NCBI GenBank assembly: GCA_035651155.1
Contig: DASRGG010000025.1
Location: forward strand, 94,231 to 158,230
Direction: 5' to 3'
Origin: CF-39 sp035651155
Lineage (GTDB): Bacteria; Chloroflexota; Limnocylindria; P2-11E
Length of the DNA stretch: 64,000 nt
This document shows, piece after piece, positions 8,612 to 17,086 of the stretch (the first letter of the stretch is position 1; each line of letters begins with the position of its first letter). Below the pieces are notes generated by a model. It made no database searches and had not been told where the DNA came from. It saw only the letters and a program-made list of their open reading frames with translations. The translations under genes were made by a program, and so were the position numbers.

Positions 8612-10263
8612 GTCTTCAACTCCTGCAGCATCGGTGCCGTTGCCGTTCCCCGCCCGTTCGCGCGCGCGTAGGCGAGGCTCGCCTCGATGAACGACGCGAA
8701 CAGCGGATGGGGCCGGTTCGGACGCGACTTGAATTCCGGATGGAACTGCGTGCCGAGGAAGAACGGGTGATCGTCGATCTCGACGATCTCCACGAGTCGG
8801 CCATCGGGCGACCGGCCCGAGAAACGCATCCCGTGCTGCGCGAGCAGCTCGCGATACGCGTTGTTGAACTCGTACCGGTGGCGATGGCGCTCGAGCACGA
8901 TGGGCTGTCCGTAGGCGCGGCTGGCGAGCGACCCCGCCTCGAGCACGCAGGGGTAGCTTCCGAGGCGCATGGTGCCGCCCTTGTCGGCGACGTCCCGCTG
9001 CTCCGGCAGCAGGTCGATGACCGGATGTGGAGTGAACGCGTCGAACTCCGTTGAGTTCGCGTCCTCGGTGCCCAGGGCGGTGCGCGCGAGCTCGATCACC
9101 ATGCACTGCATCCCCATGCAGAGCCCGAGCGTCGGTACGCGGCGCTCGCGGCCGTAGCGGACGGCCTGGAGCTTCCCCTCGATCCCGCGGTAGCCGAAGC
9201 CGCCCGGGACGACGATGCCGTCGAGCCCGATGAGCGGCTCGACATCGCGATCGCGCTCGAGGCGCTCGCTGTCGATCCACGAGATCTTGACGTCACAGCC
9301 GGCGGCCCACGCCGCGTGCTTCACCGACTCCGCGACGGACAGGTACGCATCGGTGAGCTCGATGTACTTGCCGACGAGCCCGATACGCAGCGGGATCCGC
9401 GCGTTGCGGATGCGATCGGTGATCGCGCGCCACTCCGCGAGATCCGGTTCTTTCGCGCGCTCGCCGAGGCCGAGCTCCTCGACCACGATGCGACCCAGGC
9501 CGGCCTCCTCGAGCATGAGCGGCACGCCGTAGATCGACCACGCGTTCGGCTCGGAGATCACGTTGTCGACCTTCACGTCGCAGAAGAGCGCGATCTTCTC
9601 GCGCAGCTCCTCGTCGATGGCCTCGTCGGCGCGGGCGATGAGGACGTCCGGCTGGATGCCGATCGCGCGCAATTCGCGCACGGAATGCTGGGTCGGCTTC
9701 GTCTTCAGCTCGCCCGTCGCGACCCGCGGCAGCAGCGAGAGGTGTACGTAGAGGACGTTCTGGCGGCCGACGTCGTTGCGGAACTGGCGGATGGCCTCGA
9801 GGTAGGGCAGCGACTCGATGTCGCCGACCGTCCCGCCGACCTCGACGACGACGATCTCGGCCTGCTGCTCGCGCGCGACGCGGTGGATGCGCTCCTTGAT
9901 CTCATTCGTCACGTGCGGGATGACCTGCACCGTGGCGCCGAGATAATCGCCGCGCCGCTCCTTCGCGATGACGGCGTTGTAGATCTGACCGGTCGTGAGG
10001 TTCGATGCGCGCGTCACGTTGCGATCGATGAAGCGCTCGTAGTGGCCGAGATCGAGATCGGTCTCGGCGCCGTCTTCGGTGACGAAGACCTCGCCGTGCT
10101 GATACGGCGACATCGTGCCGGGGTCGACGTTGAGGTAAGGGTCCATCTTGAGCGAGGCGACCGCGAGACCACGCGCTGAGAGGATGCGGCCAAGCGAAGC
10201 TGCGGTGATGCCCTTGCCAAGAGAGGAGGTGACCCCGCCCGTCACGAACACGAACTTCGGCAA
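8608..10263 (-). CDS. pyrG: CTP synthase
   Basis: 551 residues. The N-terminal synthetase domain begins PKFVFVTGGVTSSLGKGI with SLKMDPYLNVDPGTMSP and HGEVFVTEDGAETDLDLGHYERF, all typical of PyrG. The C-terminal glutaminase domain has GLCMGMQCMVIE with the nucleophile cysteine and a late HPEFKSRP. It makes CTP from UTP, ATP and glutamine. The start is TTG, preceded by a good GGAGGT site about seven bases upstream, and a sigma-70-type promoter lies just before it. The transaldolase gene follows in the same transcript. Confidence 0.97.
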   Translation of the reverse strand: MPKFVFVTGGVTSSLGKGITAASLGRILSARGLAVASLKMDPYLNVDPGTMSPYQHGEVFVTEDGAETDLDLGHYERFIDRNVTRASNLTTGQIYNAVIAKERRGDYLGATVQVIPHVTNEIKERIHRVAREQQAEIVVVEVGGTVGDIESLPYLEAIRQFRNDVGRQNVLYVHLSLLPRVATGELKTKPTQHSVRELRAIGIQPDVLIARADEAIDEELREKIALFCDVKVDNVISEPNAWSIYGVPLMLEEAGLGRIVVEELGLGERAKEPDLAEWRAITDRIRNARIPLRIGLVGKYIELTDAYLSVAESVKHAAWAAGCDVKISWIDSERLERDRDVEPLIGLDGIVVPGGFGYRGIEGKLQAVRYGRERRVPTLGLCMGMQCMVIELARTALGTEDANSTEFDAFTPHPVIDLLPEQRDVADKGGTMRLGSYPCVLEAGSLASRAYGQPIVLERHRHRYEFNNAYRELLAQHGMRFSGRSPDGRLVEIVEIDDHPFFLGTQFHPEFKSRPNRPHPLFASFIEASLAYARANGRGTATAPMLQELKT

Positions 10264-10288
10264 CGCGACGACCTCCGGGGTTTTTCCA

Positions 10289-10318
10289 ATTCTACCCCGT
10301 CGATCGTGGCCTGCCCAA
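10289..10318 (-). promoter_or_regulatory. Predicted pyrG promoter
   Basis: Reading leftward, TTGGGC (10318-10313) and TAGAAT (10294-10289) are separated by 18 bases. The expected start near 10282 leaves a leader of about 19 bases that contains the GGAGGT ribosome site of pyrG. Confidence 0.55.
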
Positions 10319-10321
10319 ACC

Positions 10322-11389
10322 TCACTGATTCAAGCGGAGACTCTGCAGCAACACGAGGCGCGGACGTTCGGTCCCCGTCGTCGCGGGTTCGCTCTCTACG
10401 GCGATCGGCTCGTCGACGCGGCAATCGTCGAGACGCCCGTCCAGGCGAAGCGCGCGAAATCGAGCATCGCGCAACACGCCTGCCTCGCCGGCGTGCTCGA
10501 CGATCGCGACGAGCTTCGGCCGCAGCCAGCGCGTTCCGCTGCGCAACGGAAGAGGCGTGCTGAATGGCGACGCGTCCGACGCGAACGCGCGCGTGGACTC
10601 GTCGAGCCAGCGCGCCAGATACGGCGGGACGTAGGCCTCACCCGCCATCGCGAGCGTCTCGCGCTCGTCCGTGTACAGCCCGCAGAGGGCGCGGAGCGTT
10701 CCGCCAACCGTGTCCTCGACGAGACCTCCGAGCACGACGTCGGCGCGGGGCGTGACGTGGCACTTGAGCCAGTCGCTCGTGCGCGTGCCGGGGACGTACG
10801 CGCTCGTCTTGCGCTTCGCGACGATGCCCTCGAGGCCGTATTCCTCCACGACCTCGAGGAACGGCTCCCCGTCCGCTTCCAGGTGCGCCGGCACGCCGAC
10901 CGTGCGACCGCGCAGCTCGAGCTCCGCGAGGTGCCGCCGCCGTTCCGTGAGCGGGCGGGTCAGGAGCGGCCGGCGATCGAGGTACAGGAGGTCGAACGCC
11001 ACGAAGGTGGGGCCGAATCCGCGCTTCGCGCCCTTCGGGCCGAGCCGGCCGGCCATGAGGTCGTACGAGGGCCGGCCGCGCGAATCGCAGACCACGATCT
11101 CGCCATCGAGGAGCGCGCCGTCGGGGATCGGCAGCCGCGCGAGCTCGGGTACGAGGGGGAGCAGATCGCCGCCGTTCCGGTCCACGACGCGGACGACGTC
11201 CCCGTCGCGGGAGGCGAGCGCCCGGAGGCCATCCCATTTCAGCTCGAACACGTGCTCCGCCGAGTTGAACGGCCCCGCCGCCTGACGGGCGCGCATCGGC
11301 GCGAGATGCCGCGGCAACGCCGCGCGCGCGCCGCCTACATCGAGGAGGACCGGGTGCTCGCCGCTCGGCGAGCGCGACTCGCGCGGCAC
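10322..11389 (-). CDS. ATP-dependent DNA ligase (stand-alone LigD-ligase/LigC type)
   Basis: 355 residues. Motif I is FELKWDGLRAL with the adenylated lysine in KWDG; further ligase motifs are DGEIV, FDLLYLD, EGIVAKRK and a late SDWLKCH. The C-terminal OB-fold region starts near VVLGGLVEDTVGG. It seals nicks with ATP and, by family and by its place 27 bases behind ku, should act in non-homologous end joining. A later ATG before the motif I region is an alternative start, since residues 1-30 are weakly conserved. Confidence 0.88.
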   Translation of the reverse strand: MPRESRSPSGEHPVLLDVGGARAALPRHLAPMRARQAAGPFNSAEHVFELKWDGLRALASRDGDVVRVVDRNGGDLLPLVPELARLPIPDGALLDGEIVVCDSRGRPSYDLMAGRLGPKGAKRGFGPTFVAFDLLYLDRRPLLTRPLTERRRHLAELELRGRTVGVPAHLEADGEPFLEVVEEYGLEGIVAKRKTSAYVPGTRTSDWLKCHVTPRADVVLGGLVEDTVGGTLRALCGLYTDERETLAMAGEAYVPPYLARWLDESTRAFASDASPFSTPLPLRSGTRWLRPKLVAIVEHAGEAGVLRDARFRALRLDGRLDDCRVDEPIAVESEPATTGTERPRLVLLQSLRLNQ

Positions 11390-11416
11390 TCGCCGAGCAT
11401 ATCGAGCGGAGCTCGC

Positions 11417-12286
11417 TCAGGACGCCTTCCGGCGCTTCTCCCGCGTCGTGGTCTTGCGCTGGACGAGCGACTCGTGGCCGCCGCGCTTGGCGCGTGCGCC
11501 AGCCTGCTCGGCCTTCTTCGCCTTCTCTACGCTCGCCTTGAGCGCGGCCATGAGATCGACGACGGTCGTCTCGGCCTCCGGCTCGGGTGCCTCGATGACC
11601 TCGCGCTTCTCGACCTTCGCTTCGACCACCTCTCGCAGCGCCTTCTTGTATTCGTCCCTGTATTCCTCGGGCTCGAACTTCGTGGCCATCATGTTCACGA
11701 GGCTCTCGGCCACCTTCAGCTCGGCGGGCGAGACGCTCGGATTGTCGATATCGAGCTCCTCGGTGGAGCGGATCTCGTCCGGCCAGTGAAGCGTGTTCAG
11801 CACGAGCGCGCCGTCGTGCGCGCCGATGGACACAAGACGCTCGCGGTCGCGCAGCGCGAACTTCGCGATGGCGAGCCGCCCGGTCTTGTCGAGCGTCTTC
11901 TTCAGCAGCGCATACGGCTTCGCCGCGGCCTTCTCCGGCTCGAGGTAGTACGCGGACTGGATGTAGAGCTCCTCCGCGAGGTCGGATCGCTCGATGAAGC
12001 CGCTGATGTCGATGGCCTTGCTCGAACGGAGCGGCAGCCTCTCGAGATCCTCGTCGTCGAGCTCCACGTAGCTGCCCTTCTCGTACTCGTAGGCGCGCAC
12101 GACGTCGTTCCACGCGACCTCGTGATCGCCTTCCTGGCACCAGCGCTTGTTCTTGATCCGTGACTTGTGCTCGGGGCAGAGCAGATGGAACGACACCTTG
12201 CTCGTGCTCTCCGTCGCGAGGTAAAGGCGTACCGGGATGGCCACCATGCCGAACGAGAGGACCCCGCGCCAGATCGGTCGAGGCAC
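11417..12286 (-). CDS. ku: Non-homologous end-joining protein Ku
   Basis: About 289 residues beginning PRPIWRGVLSFGMVAIPVRLY, the standard bacterial Ku opening. It continues with FHLLCPEHKSRIKNKRWC, a GSYVELDDEDLE motif, and a lysine/arginine-rich tail after the core, as in many bacterial Ku proteins that recruit LigD. Ku forms a homodimeric ring on DNA ends. GTG 12286 is chosen because homology begins here and GGGGAG lies upstream; GTG 12292 is possible. It heads an operon with the ligase gene and lies behind the iclR gene on the same strand. Confidence 0.93.
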   Translation of the reverse strand: MPRPIWRGVLSFGMVAIPVRLYLATESTSKVSFHLLCPEHKSRIKNKRWCQEGDHEVAWNDVVRAYEYEKGSYVELDDEDLERLPLRSSKAIDISGFIERSDLAEELYIQSAYYLEPEKAAAKPYALLKKTLDKTGRLAIAKFALRDRERLVSIGAHDGALVLNTLHWPDEIRSTEELDIDNPSVSPAELKVAESLVNMMATKFEPEEYRDEYKKALREVVEAKVEKREVIEAPEPEAETTVVDLMAALKASVEKAKKAEQAGARAKRGGHESLVQRKTTTREKRRKAS

Positions 12287-12354
12287 GTACACGCTCCCCA
12301 GCCGCTCTTGGTTTTTTTTGCGCGCGGCAGGCCGCGCGAATCGTAACGAACGTG

Positions 12355-13173
12355 TCAAGACGCGCGATAGCCGAGCTCGCGGGACAGCTGCGCGACGCCG
12401 TCGAGCACCACCTCGATGCACCGCGCGCGCAGGTCCGGCGTGTAGCGCGCGGTCGGCACCGACACGTACAGAGCGGCGATCACCGCGCCTGCCGCGTCGC
12501 GCACCGGCGCGGCGATGGCCTCGCCTCCGACGTAGCGCTCGCCGTTGCTCTCGGCGTATCCGCGCTCGCGCACTTTCCGGATCTCCGCCCATAGCCTATC
12601 GGCGCTGGTGATGGTGTTCGGCGTAAACGCGACGAGCGGCGTTCGCGCGAGATAGTCCGCGATCTCGGCGTCGCTCATCGCGGCAAGGAGCACGCGATTC
12701 GATGCTCCCGCGTAGAGCGGCGAGCGCTCGCCGATCTCGGTAGTCCGCCGGATCGGATGAAGGCTCTCGAGCTGATAGAGGTGCACGCGGTGATCGCCGA
12801 CGCGCACGCTGAGCGAGACCGTCTCGTTCACCGTGTCCCTGATCCGTCGCATGATCGGGAGCGCGTGATCGAGCAGGCTGCTCTGCCGCGCGCGCACCGC
12901 GGCGAGGGTGAGGATGCCGGAGCCGAGGCTGTACATGTTCGTGGCGGTGTTCTCGCTGACGAGTCCGCGGGCCTCGAGCGTCGCGAGCAGACGGAACGCG
13001 GTCGGCTTTGCGAGGTGCGTCCGCTCCGCGACCTCGCGCAGGCTGAGCTCGGGCTGCTCCTGGGTGAACGCCTGGAGGCACGCGATCGCGCGATCCACCG
13101 CCTGGATCCGGTAGCGCAGCTTCATCCCGCCGGCGGGCCCGCGCGTTCGCGCTTTGACTTTCGTTTGTCGCAC
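12355..13173 (-). CDS. IclR family transcriptional regulator
   Basis: 272 residues. An N-terminal winged helix-turn-helix (IQAVDRAIACLQAF, LSLREVAERTHLAKPTAFRLLATLEARGL) is followed by the IclR effector-binding domain (PLYAGASNRVLLAAM, GYAESNGERYVGGEAIAAPV). IclR proteins bind small carboxylates or aromatics and usually control the neighbouring catabolic operon. It is divergent from the AtuA-DUF4387-TctBAC operon, with two palindromic candidate operators between the two starts, so it most likely controls that operon and itself. The annotated start is GTG; an internal ATG before KLRYRIQ is an alternative. Confidence 0.93.
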   Translation of the reverse strand: MRQTKVKARTRGPAGGMKLRYRIQAVDRAIACLQAFTQEQPELSLREVAERTHLAKPTAFRLLATLEARGLVSENTATNMYSLGSGILTLAAVRARQSSLLDHALPIMRRIRDTVNETVSLSVRVGDHRVHLYQLESLHPIRRTTEIGERSPLYAGASNRVLLAAMSDAEIADYLARTPLVAFTPNTITSADRLWAEIRKVRERGYAESNGERYVGGEAIAAPVRDAAGAVIAALYVSVPTARYTPDLRARCIEVVLDGVAQLSRELGYRAS

Positions 13174-13184
13174 CCGTAATGTCC

Positions 13185-13198
13185 CTCACGATCGTGAG
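13185..13198. promoter_or_regulatory. Perfect 14-bp palindrome between iclR and atuA
   Basis: CTCACGATCGTGAG is a perfect dyad lying 12 bases from the iclR start and 61 from the atuA start. It is a candidate operator for the divergent IclR regulator, by position and symmetry only. Confidence 0.5.
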
Positions 13199-13203
13199 AT
13201 GTC

Positions 13204-13220
13204 GTTTCATTGTATAAAAC
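13204..13220. promoter_or_regulatory. IclR-type operator overlapping a -10-like box
   Basis: GTTTCATTGTATAAAAC is an imperfect dyad (six of eight pairs match) of the GTTTC-N-GAAAC type seen for many IclR proteins. It contains TATAAA at 13213-13218, which could be the -10 element of the rightward operon. Binding here would block or position RNA polymerase. Both points are inference. Confidence 0.5.
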
Positions 13221-13258
13221 GCTGGGCGCAGCGGCGCGAGGACGCCGGGCGGAAGCCC

Positions 13259-14632
13259 ATGGCGTCTGAGTTCCGGCTTCTGGCGGCGACCGGCATGGTC
13301 GGTACGGGCTTTCCCGAGGAGTCGCTCCTGCGAGGCCTGGACATGAAGCCGGACATGATCGGGGTCGACGCTGGATCGACCGACTCCGGTCCGAACGATC
13401 TCGCGACCGGGTCATGCCGCTATCCCGAGGCCTCCTACCGGCGCGATCTCGGTCTGCTGCTCCCGGCCGCCCTTAGGGCCGGCATCCCCCTGATCATCGG
13501 CTCGGCCGGCGGTGCGGGAGGTGACGCCAACGTCGACTGGGCCAGGAGGATCGTCGAGAACATCGCGCGAGAGAAGGGCCTCAAGTTCCGGCTCGCCGTC
13601 ATCTACTCAGGGCAGGACAAGCAGTACCTGCGTCAACGTCTCGCCGAGGGCAGGATCCAAGTGCTTCCGAGCGGCCCGCCCATCGATGAGGCCGTGATCG
13701 ATCGCAGTCTCGTGATCGTCGGGATGATGGGGTGCGAACCGATCCAGGCAGCGCTACGCGCGGGTGCGAACGTGGTCCTCGCCGGCCGCGCGAGCGACAC
13801 GTCGATCTTCGCCGCGCTCCCGCTCATGCGTGGCGCACCCGCGGGCCCTGTGTGGCACGCAGCCAAGATCCTGGAGTGCGGGGCCGCGGCGGTCGAGTAC
13901 CGGCCGTCGCCCGACTCGATGTTCGCGACGATCGTGGGTGATGGGTTCGTCGTCGAGGCGCCGAACCCGAAGCTTCGCTGCACGCCTGTCAGCGTCGCGG
14001 CGCACAGCCTGTACGAGAACGGCGACCCGTTCCGGATCATCGAGCCCGCCGGGACGCTGGACACGACGCTCGCCCGCTACGAGCTGGTCGGCGACCGCGC
14101 GGTGCGCGTCACGGGGAGCCGCTTCGTCGAAGCCGATCGCTACACCGTGAAGCTCGAAGGCGCTGAGCTCGCGGGCTATCAGACGATCGTCGTCGCCGGC
14201 GTTCGCGATTCCACCGTGCTCGACGAGCTCGACGCGTACCTCGCGTCGTGCCGCGCGAACATCGAGATGCGCGTCAAGCGCTCGTTCCCCGACCTCGCGC
14301 CGTCGCAGTGGTCGCTGAACTACCGCGTCTACGGACGGAACGGGACGATGGGCGCGCTCGAGCCACGGAAGGACGCGATCGGCCACGAGGTCGGCCTGAT
14401 CATCGAAGCGACCGCGCGCGATCAGAAGACCGCGAACGGGATCGCTTCCATCGCGAGACACCAGACGCTCCACGAGCCAGTGAAGCGCTGGGCGGGCCTC
14501 GTGAGCAACATCGGACTGCCCTACGGGTCGTCGGACCTAGTCCGTGGTGCCGTCTATCACTTCAACATGCACGCGGTCGTCCAGCCGGACTCCCCGACGG
14601 AGATGTTCCGCCACGTGACCGTCGATCTCTAG
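13259..14632 (+). CDS. AtuA family protein (acyclic terpene utilisation N-terminal domain, DUF1446)
   Basis: 457 residues. The opening FRLLAATGMVGTGFPEESL, GVDAGSTDSGPNDLATG, IGSAGGAGGD and LAGRASDTSIFAALPL are characteristic of the AtuA/DUF1446 family. In Pseudomonas AtuA belongs to citronellol/geraniol breakdown but its reaction is unproven, and most homologues sit beside DUF4387 genes and carboxylate transporters, as here. ATG 13259 is chosen because homology starts at the second codon; the frame extends further upstream into the iclR promoter region without similarity. It is the first gene of a five-gene operon. Confidence 0.85.
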   Translation: MASEFRLLAATGMVGTGFPEESLLRGLDMKPDMIGVDAGSTDSGPNDLATGSCRYPEASYRRDLGLLLPAALRAGIPLIIGSAGGAGGDANVDWARRIVENIAREKGLKFRLAVIYSGQDKQYLRQRLAEGRIQVLPSGPPIDEAVIDRSLVIVGMMGCEPIQAALRAGANVVLAGRASDTSIFAALPLMRGAPAGPVWHAAKILECGAAAVEYRPSPDSMFATIVGDGFVVEAPNPKLRCTPVSVAAHSLYENGDPFRIIEPAGTLDTTLARYELVGDRAVRVTGSRFVEADRYTVKLEGAELAGYQTIVVAGVRDSTVLDELDAYLASCRANIEMRVKRSFPDLAPSQWSLNYRVYGRNGTMGALEPRKDAIGHEVGLIIEATARDQKTANGIASIARHQTLHEPVKRWAGLVSNIGLPYGSSDLVRGAVYHFNMHAVVQPDSPTEMFRHVTVDL

Positions 14633-14636
14633 ACGA

Positions 14637-15026
14637 ATGGAAGGGATGGTGACACCCGTGGTGAAGCTCGGAGACCTGGCTCGCCTCATCCGCAGCAAGA
14701 ACGCCGGACCGTTCGAGCTCACGTTCGACATCATGTTCGAGAACCGCGACCTGTACGAGAAGGTAAAGAAGACCGGCGTGATCAACGCCAAGCTCTTCTC
14801 CGGCCTCTATTCGACGCCCATCGAGCTGGTGCGGGTCTACGAATACGACCCGGCCTTCGCCTACAAGATCACCATCCCGCGGCCCATCGTGAGCGGCGCG
14901 ATCGGCGACAGCGACGTGCACGGCGGCCAGCAGTTCGGACCACTCGTAGAGCTCGAGGTACCGGTCGACGATGCAGCCCGCCCGAAGGCCTCCAGCACGC
15001 CGGCCCACTCGAAGGCGTGGAGATAG
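14637..15026 (+). CDS. DUF4387 family protein
   Basis: 129 residues with the family core VKLGDLARLIRSKNAGPFELTFDIMFENRDLYEKVKKTG (positions about 9-46) and a PIVSGAIGDSDVHGGQQFGPL segment. It lies four bases after the AtuA gene. The AtuA/DUF4387 pairing recurs in many bacteria and in some lineages both parts occur in one protein, so they probably form one enzyme complex. Reaction unknown. An alternative start is ATG 14646. The 3' end overlaps tctB by ten bases if tctB begins at 15017. Confidence 0.8.
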   Translation: MEGMVTPVVKLGDLARLIRSKNAGPFELTFDIMFENRDLYEKVKKTGVINAKLFSGLYSTPIELVRVYEYDPAFAYKITIPRPIVSGAIGDSDVHGGQQFGPLVELEVPVDDAARPKASSTPAHSKAWR

Positions 15027-15538
15027 CGAGCGTCTTGATGCCTCCGGGGCAGGCGAATGAGGCGAGGGCGCTGAACACCGTCGTCGCCGGGATCTTCATC
15101 GTGCTCGGTCTCGCAGCGGCGTTCGAGGCGACCAAGATGCGCTACTACAGCAGCCTCGGACCGGGCCCAGGCTTCTTCCCGCTCTGGCTCGGCGGCGCGC
15201 TCGCGCTGTTCTCGTTCTTGTGGCTCGTGCAGATCCGTCTCGCCTCATCCGCGGACGGCACCTCGGGCCTGCGGCCAGGCCGCGCCGGCGCGCTGCGCAT
15301 CGCGGCGGTGCTCGGCTCGCTCGCGTTCGTAGCCTTCACCATCGAGCTGATCGGATTCCGTCTCGCGATGTTCGCGATGCTCGGATTCGTTCTGCTCACG
15401 CTTGGCCGGCAGCGCCTCCTTGTCACGCTCGTGGTCGCGGCCGCGGGAAGCTTCGGCGCCTACTACGTCATGGGCGGTTGGCTCGGCGTGTCGCTGCCGA
15501 ACGCGACGCTGCCCTGGCTCGCGGACCTCGGTCTGTAG
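15017..15538 (+). CDS. tctB: Tripartite tricarboxylate transporter TctB family protein
   Basis: Up to 173 residues with four predicted membrane helices (starting around NTVVAGIFIVLGLAAAF) and the SSLGPGPGFFPLWLGGALAL segment typical of TctB. It is the small membrane subunit of TTT carboxylate uptake systems. GTG 15017 overlaps the DUF4387 gene; ATG 15038 is an equally likely start because it directly precedes the conserved part. The tctA gene follows after 14 bases. Confidence 0.85.
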   Translation: MEIASVLMPPGQANEARALNTVVAGIFIVLGLAAAFEATKMRYYSSLGPGPGFFPLWLGGALALFSFLWLVQIRLASSADGTSGLRPGRAGALRIAAVLGSLAFVAFTIELIGFRLAMFAMLGFVLLTLGRQRLLVTLVVAAAGSFGAYYVMGGWLGVSLPNATLPWLADLGL

Positions 15539-15552
15539 GAGCGGCGCGAGGG

Positions 15553-17061
15553 ATGGAAGCACTCGAGCTCCTGCGAAACGGGTTCGCGGTCGCGATCGAG
15601 CCGCAGAACCTGCTGTTCGCGTTCATCGGCTGCGCGCTGGGCACGGCCGTGGGTGTGTTGCCGGGCATCGGCTCGGCGGCCGCGATCGCGATCCTCCTGC
15701 CGGTCACGTTCAACCTGGCGCCGACGCCGGCGATCATCATGCTCGCCGCGATCTTCTACGGAACGAATTACGGCGGCACGATCACCAGCGTCCTCATGAA
15801 CATGCCCGGCGAGGCGGCGTCAGTCGTGACGTGCATGGACGGGTACGAGATGGCGAAGCGGGGCCGCGCCGGCGCCGCGCTCGCCATCGCGGCGATCGGC
15901 TCCTTCATCGGCGGCACCGTCGCGACGATCGGCCTCGTGCTGTCCGCGGAGCTGCTCACGCGCTCGGCCCTGCAGGTCGGCGCGCCGGAGTACTTCGCGC
16001 TGCTCGTCCTTGGGATGGCGCTGCTGACCGGCCTCGCGAGCAAGTCGTTCCTAAAGAGCGTGATGATGGCCGTCCTCGGTCTGCTGCTGGCCACCGTGGG
16101 CATGGATCCCACCGCGGGCTCGCCGCGCTTCACCTTCGGACGCCTCGAGCTCCTCGACGGGCTCAGCTTCGTACCCGTGGTCATGGGTCTCTTCGGCATC
16201 GGCGAGATCCTGATCAACCTCGAGGTACAGGGGCGGAGCGTCTTCCAGAAGCGACTCGGATCGCTGTTGCTGACGCGCGATGACATACGGCAGTCTGTCG
16301 GCCCCATCACGCGCGGCACGCTCGTCGGCTTCGTCCTCGGGCTCATCCCCGGCGCGACGTCGGTTATCGCGTCGTTCCTCTCGTACAGCCTTGAGACGAA
16401 GGTGTCGAGGACACCTGAGCGCTTCGGCAAGGGCGCCATCGAAGGTGTCGCCGCTCCAGAGACCGCGAACAACTCCTTCGTGAACGCGAATTTCATCCCG
16501 CTGTTCGCGCTCGGCATCCCGGGGACCGCGTCGGTCGCGATGATCATGGGCGGCATGATGGCCAACGGCCTCGTGCCGGGGCCGTTCCTCTATCGAGACC
16601 ACGCCGACTTCGTTTGGGCCGTCATCGCCAGCATGTACATCGGGAACGTGATCCTGCTGATCCTTAACCTGCCGCTCGTCGGCCTTTGGGTCAAGCTCCT
16701 CGACGTTCCGTATTCGATCCTGTTCGCGGCCATCCTCGGTTTCACGACGCTCGGCGCGTATGCGGTCAGCAACAGCCCGTTCGACATCTTCGTGATGCTC
16801 GTCTTCGGCTTCCTGGGTTACGCCTTCAAGAAGCTCGAGTTCCCGATCGCGCCCCTCGTGCTGACGCTGATTCTCGGCCCGCTCATGGAGCGGAACCTTC
16901 GCAAGTCGCTCGAGATGGGTGGCGGTGACTTCACGATCCTCTTCGACCGCCCCCTCTCGCTCGCCGTGCTCCTTATCGCCGCCGCCCTCGCGCTGCTGCC
17001 CTTATTGCGGCCCTTGTGGGGCCGAGTGGAGGTGCTTCGTAGTGGTCAGGAGACTTCGTGA
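15553..17061 (+). CDS. tctA: Tripartite tricarboxylate transporter permease TctA
   Basis: 502 residues, about ten to twelve membrane helices. The motifs GTAVGVLPGIGSAAAIAILLP, FYGTNYGGTITSVLMNMPGEAASV and GFVLGLIPGATSVIASFLSY are highly characteristic of TctA. It is the large channel subunit of a secondary carboxylate importer that works with a periplasmic binding protein. ATG 15553 is chosen, with GAGGG two bases away, because homology begins immediately; the frame is open further upstream inside tctB. Confidence 0.95.
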   Translation: MEALELLRNGFAVAIEPQNLLFAFIGCALGTAVGVLPGIGSAAAIAILLPVTFNLAPTPAIIMLAAIFYGTNYGGTITSVLMNMPGEAASVVTCMDGYEMAKRGRAGAALAIAAIGSFIGGTVATIGLVLSAELLTRSALQVGAPEYFALLVLGMALLTGLASKSFLKSVMMAVLGLLLATVGMDPTAGSPRFTFGRLELLDGLSFVPVVMGLFGIGEILINLEVQGRSVFQKRLGSLLLTRDDIRQSVGPITRGTLVGFVLGLIPGATSVIASFLSYSLETKVSRTPERFGKGAIEGVAAPETANNSFVNANFIPLFALGIPGTASVAMIMGGMMANGLVPGPFLYRDHADFVWAVIASMYIGNVILLILNLPLVGLWVKLLDVPYSILFAAILGFTTLGAYAVSNSPFDIFVMLVFGFLGYAFKKLEFPIAPLVLTLILGPLMERNLRKSLEMGGGDFTILFDRPLSLAVLLIAAALALLPLLRPLWGRVEVLRSGQETS

Positions 17062-17086
17062 CGAAATAGGAAAGGGTGGAAGTGTC

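Noticed and set aside
10148..12163. A 671-codon rightward frame over the ligase and Ku genes
   Set aside because: Antisense shadow; the leftward frames carry all catalytic and Ku motifs.
12310..12340. T-run beside a GC-rich hairpin between iclR and ku
   Set aside because: The eight T precede the hairpin on the + strand and become A after it on the - strand, so it is not an intrinsic terminator for either direction. The TTGACA at 12358-12353 also has no -10 at correct spacing.
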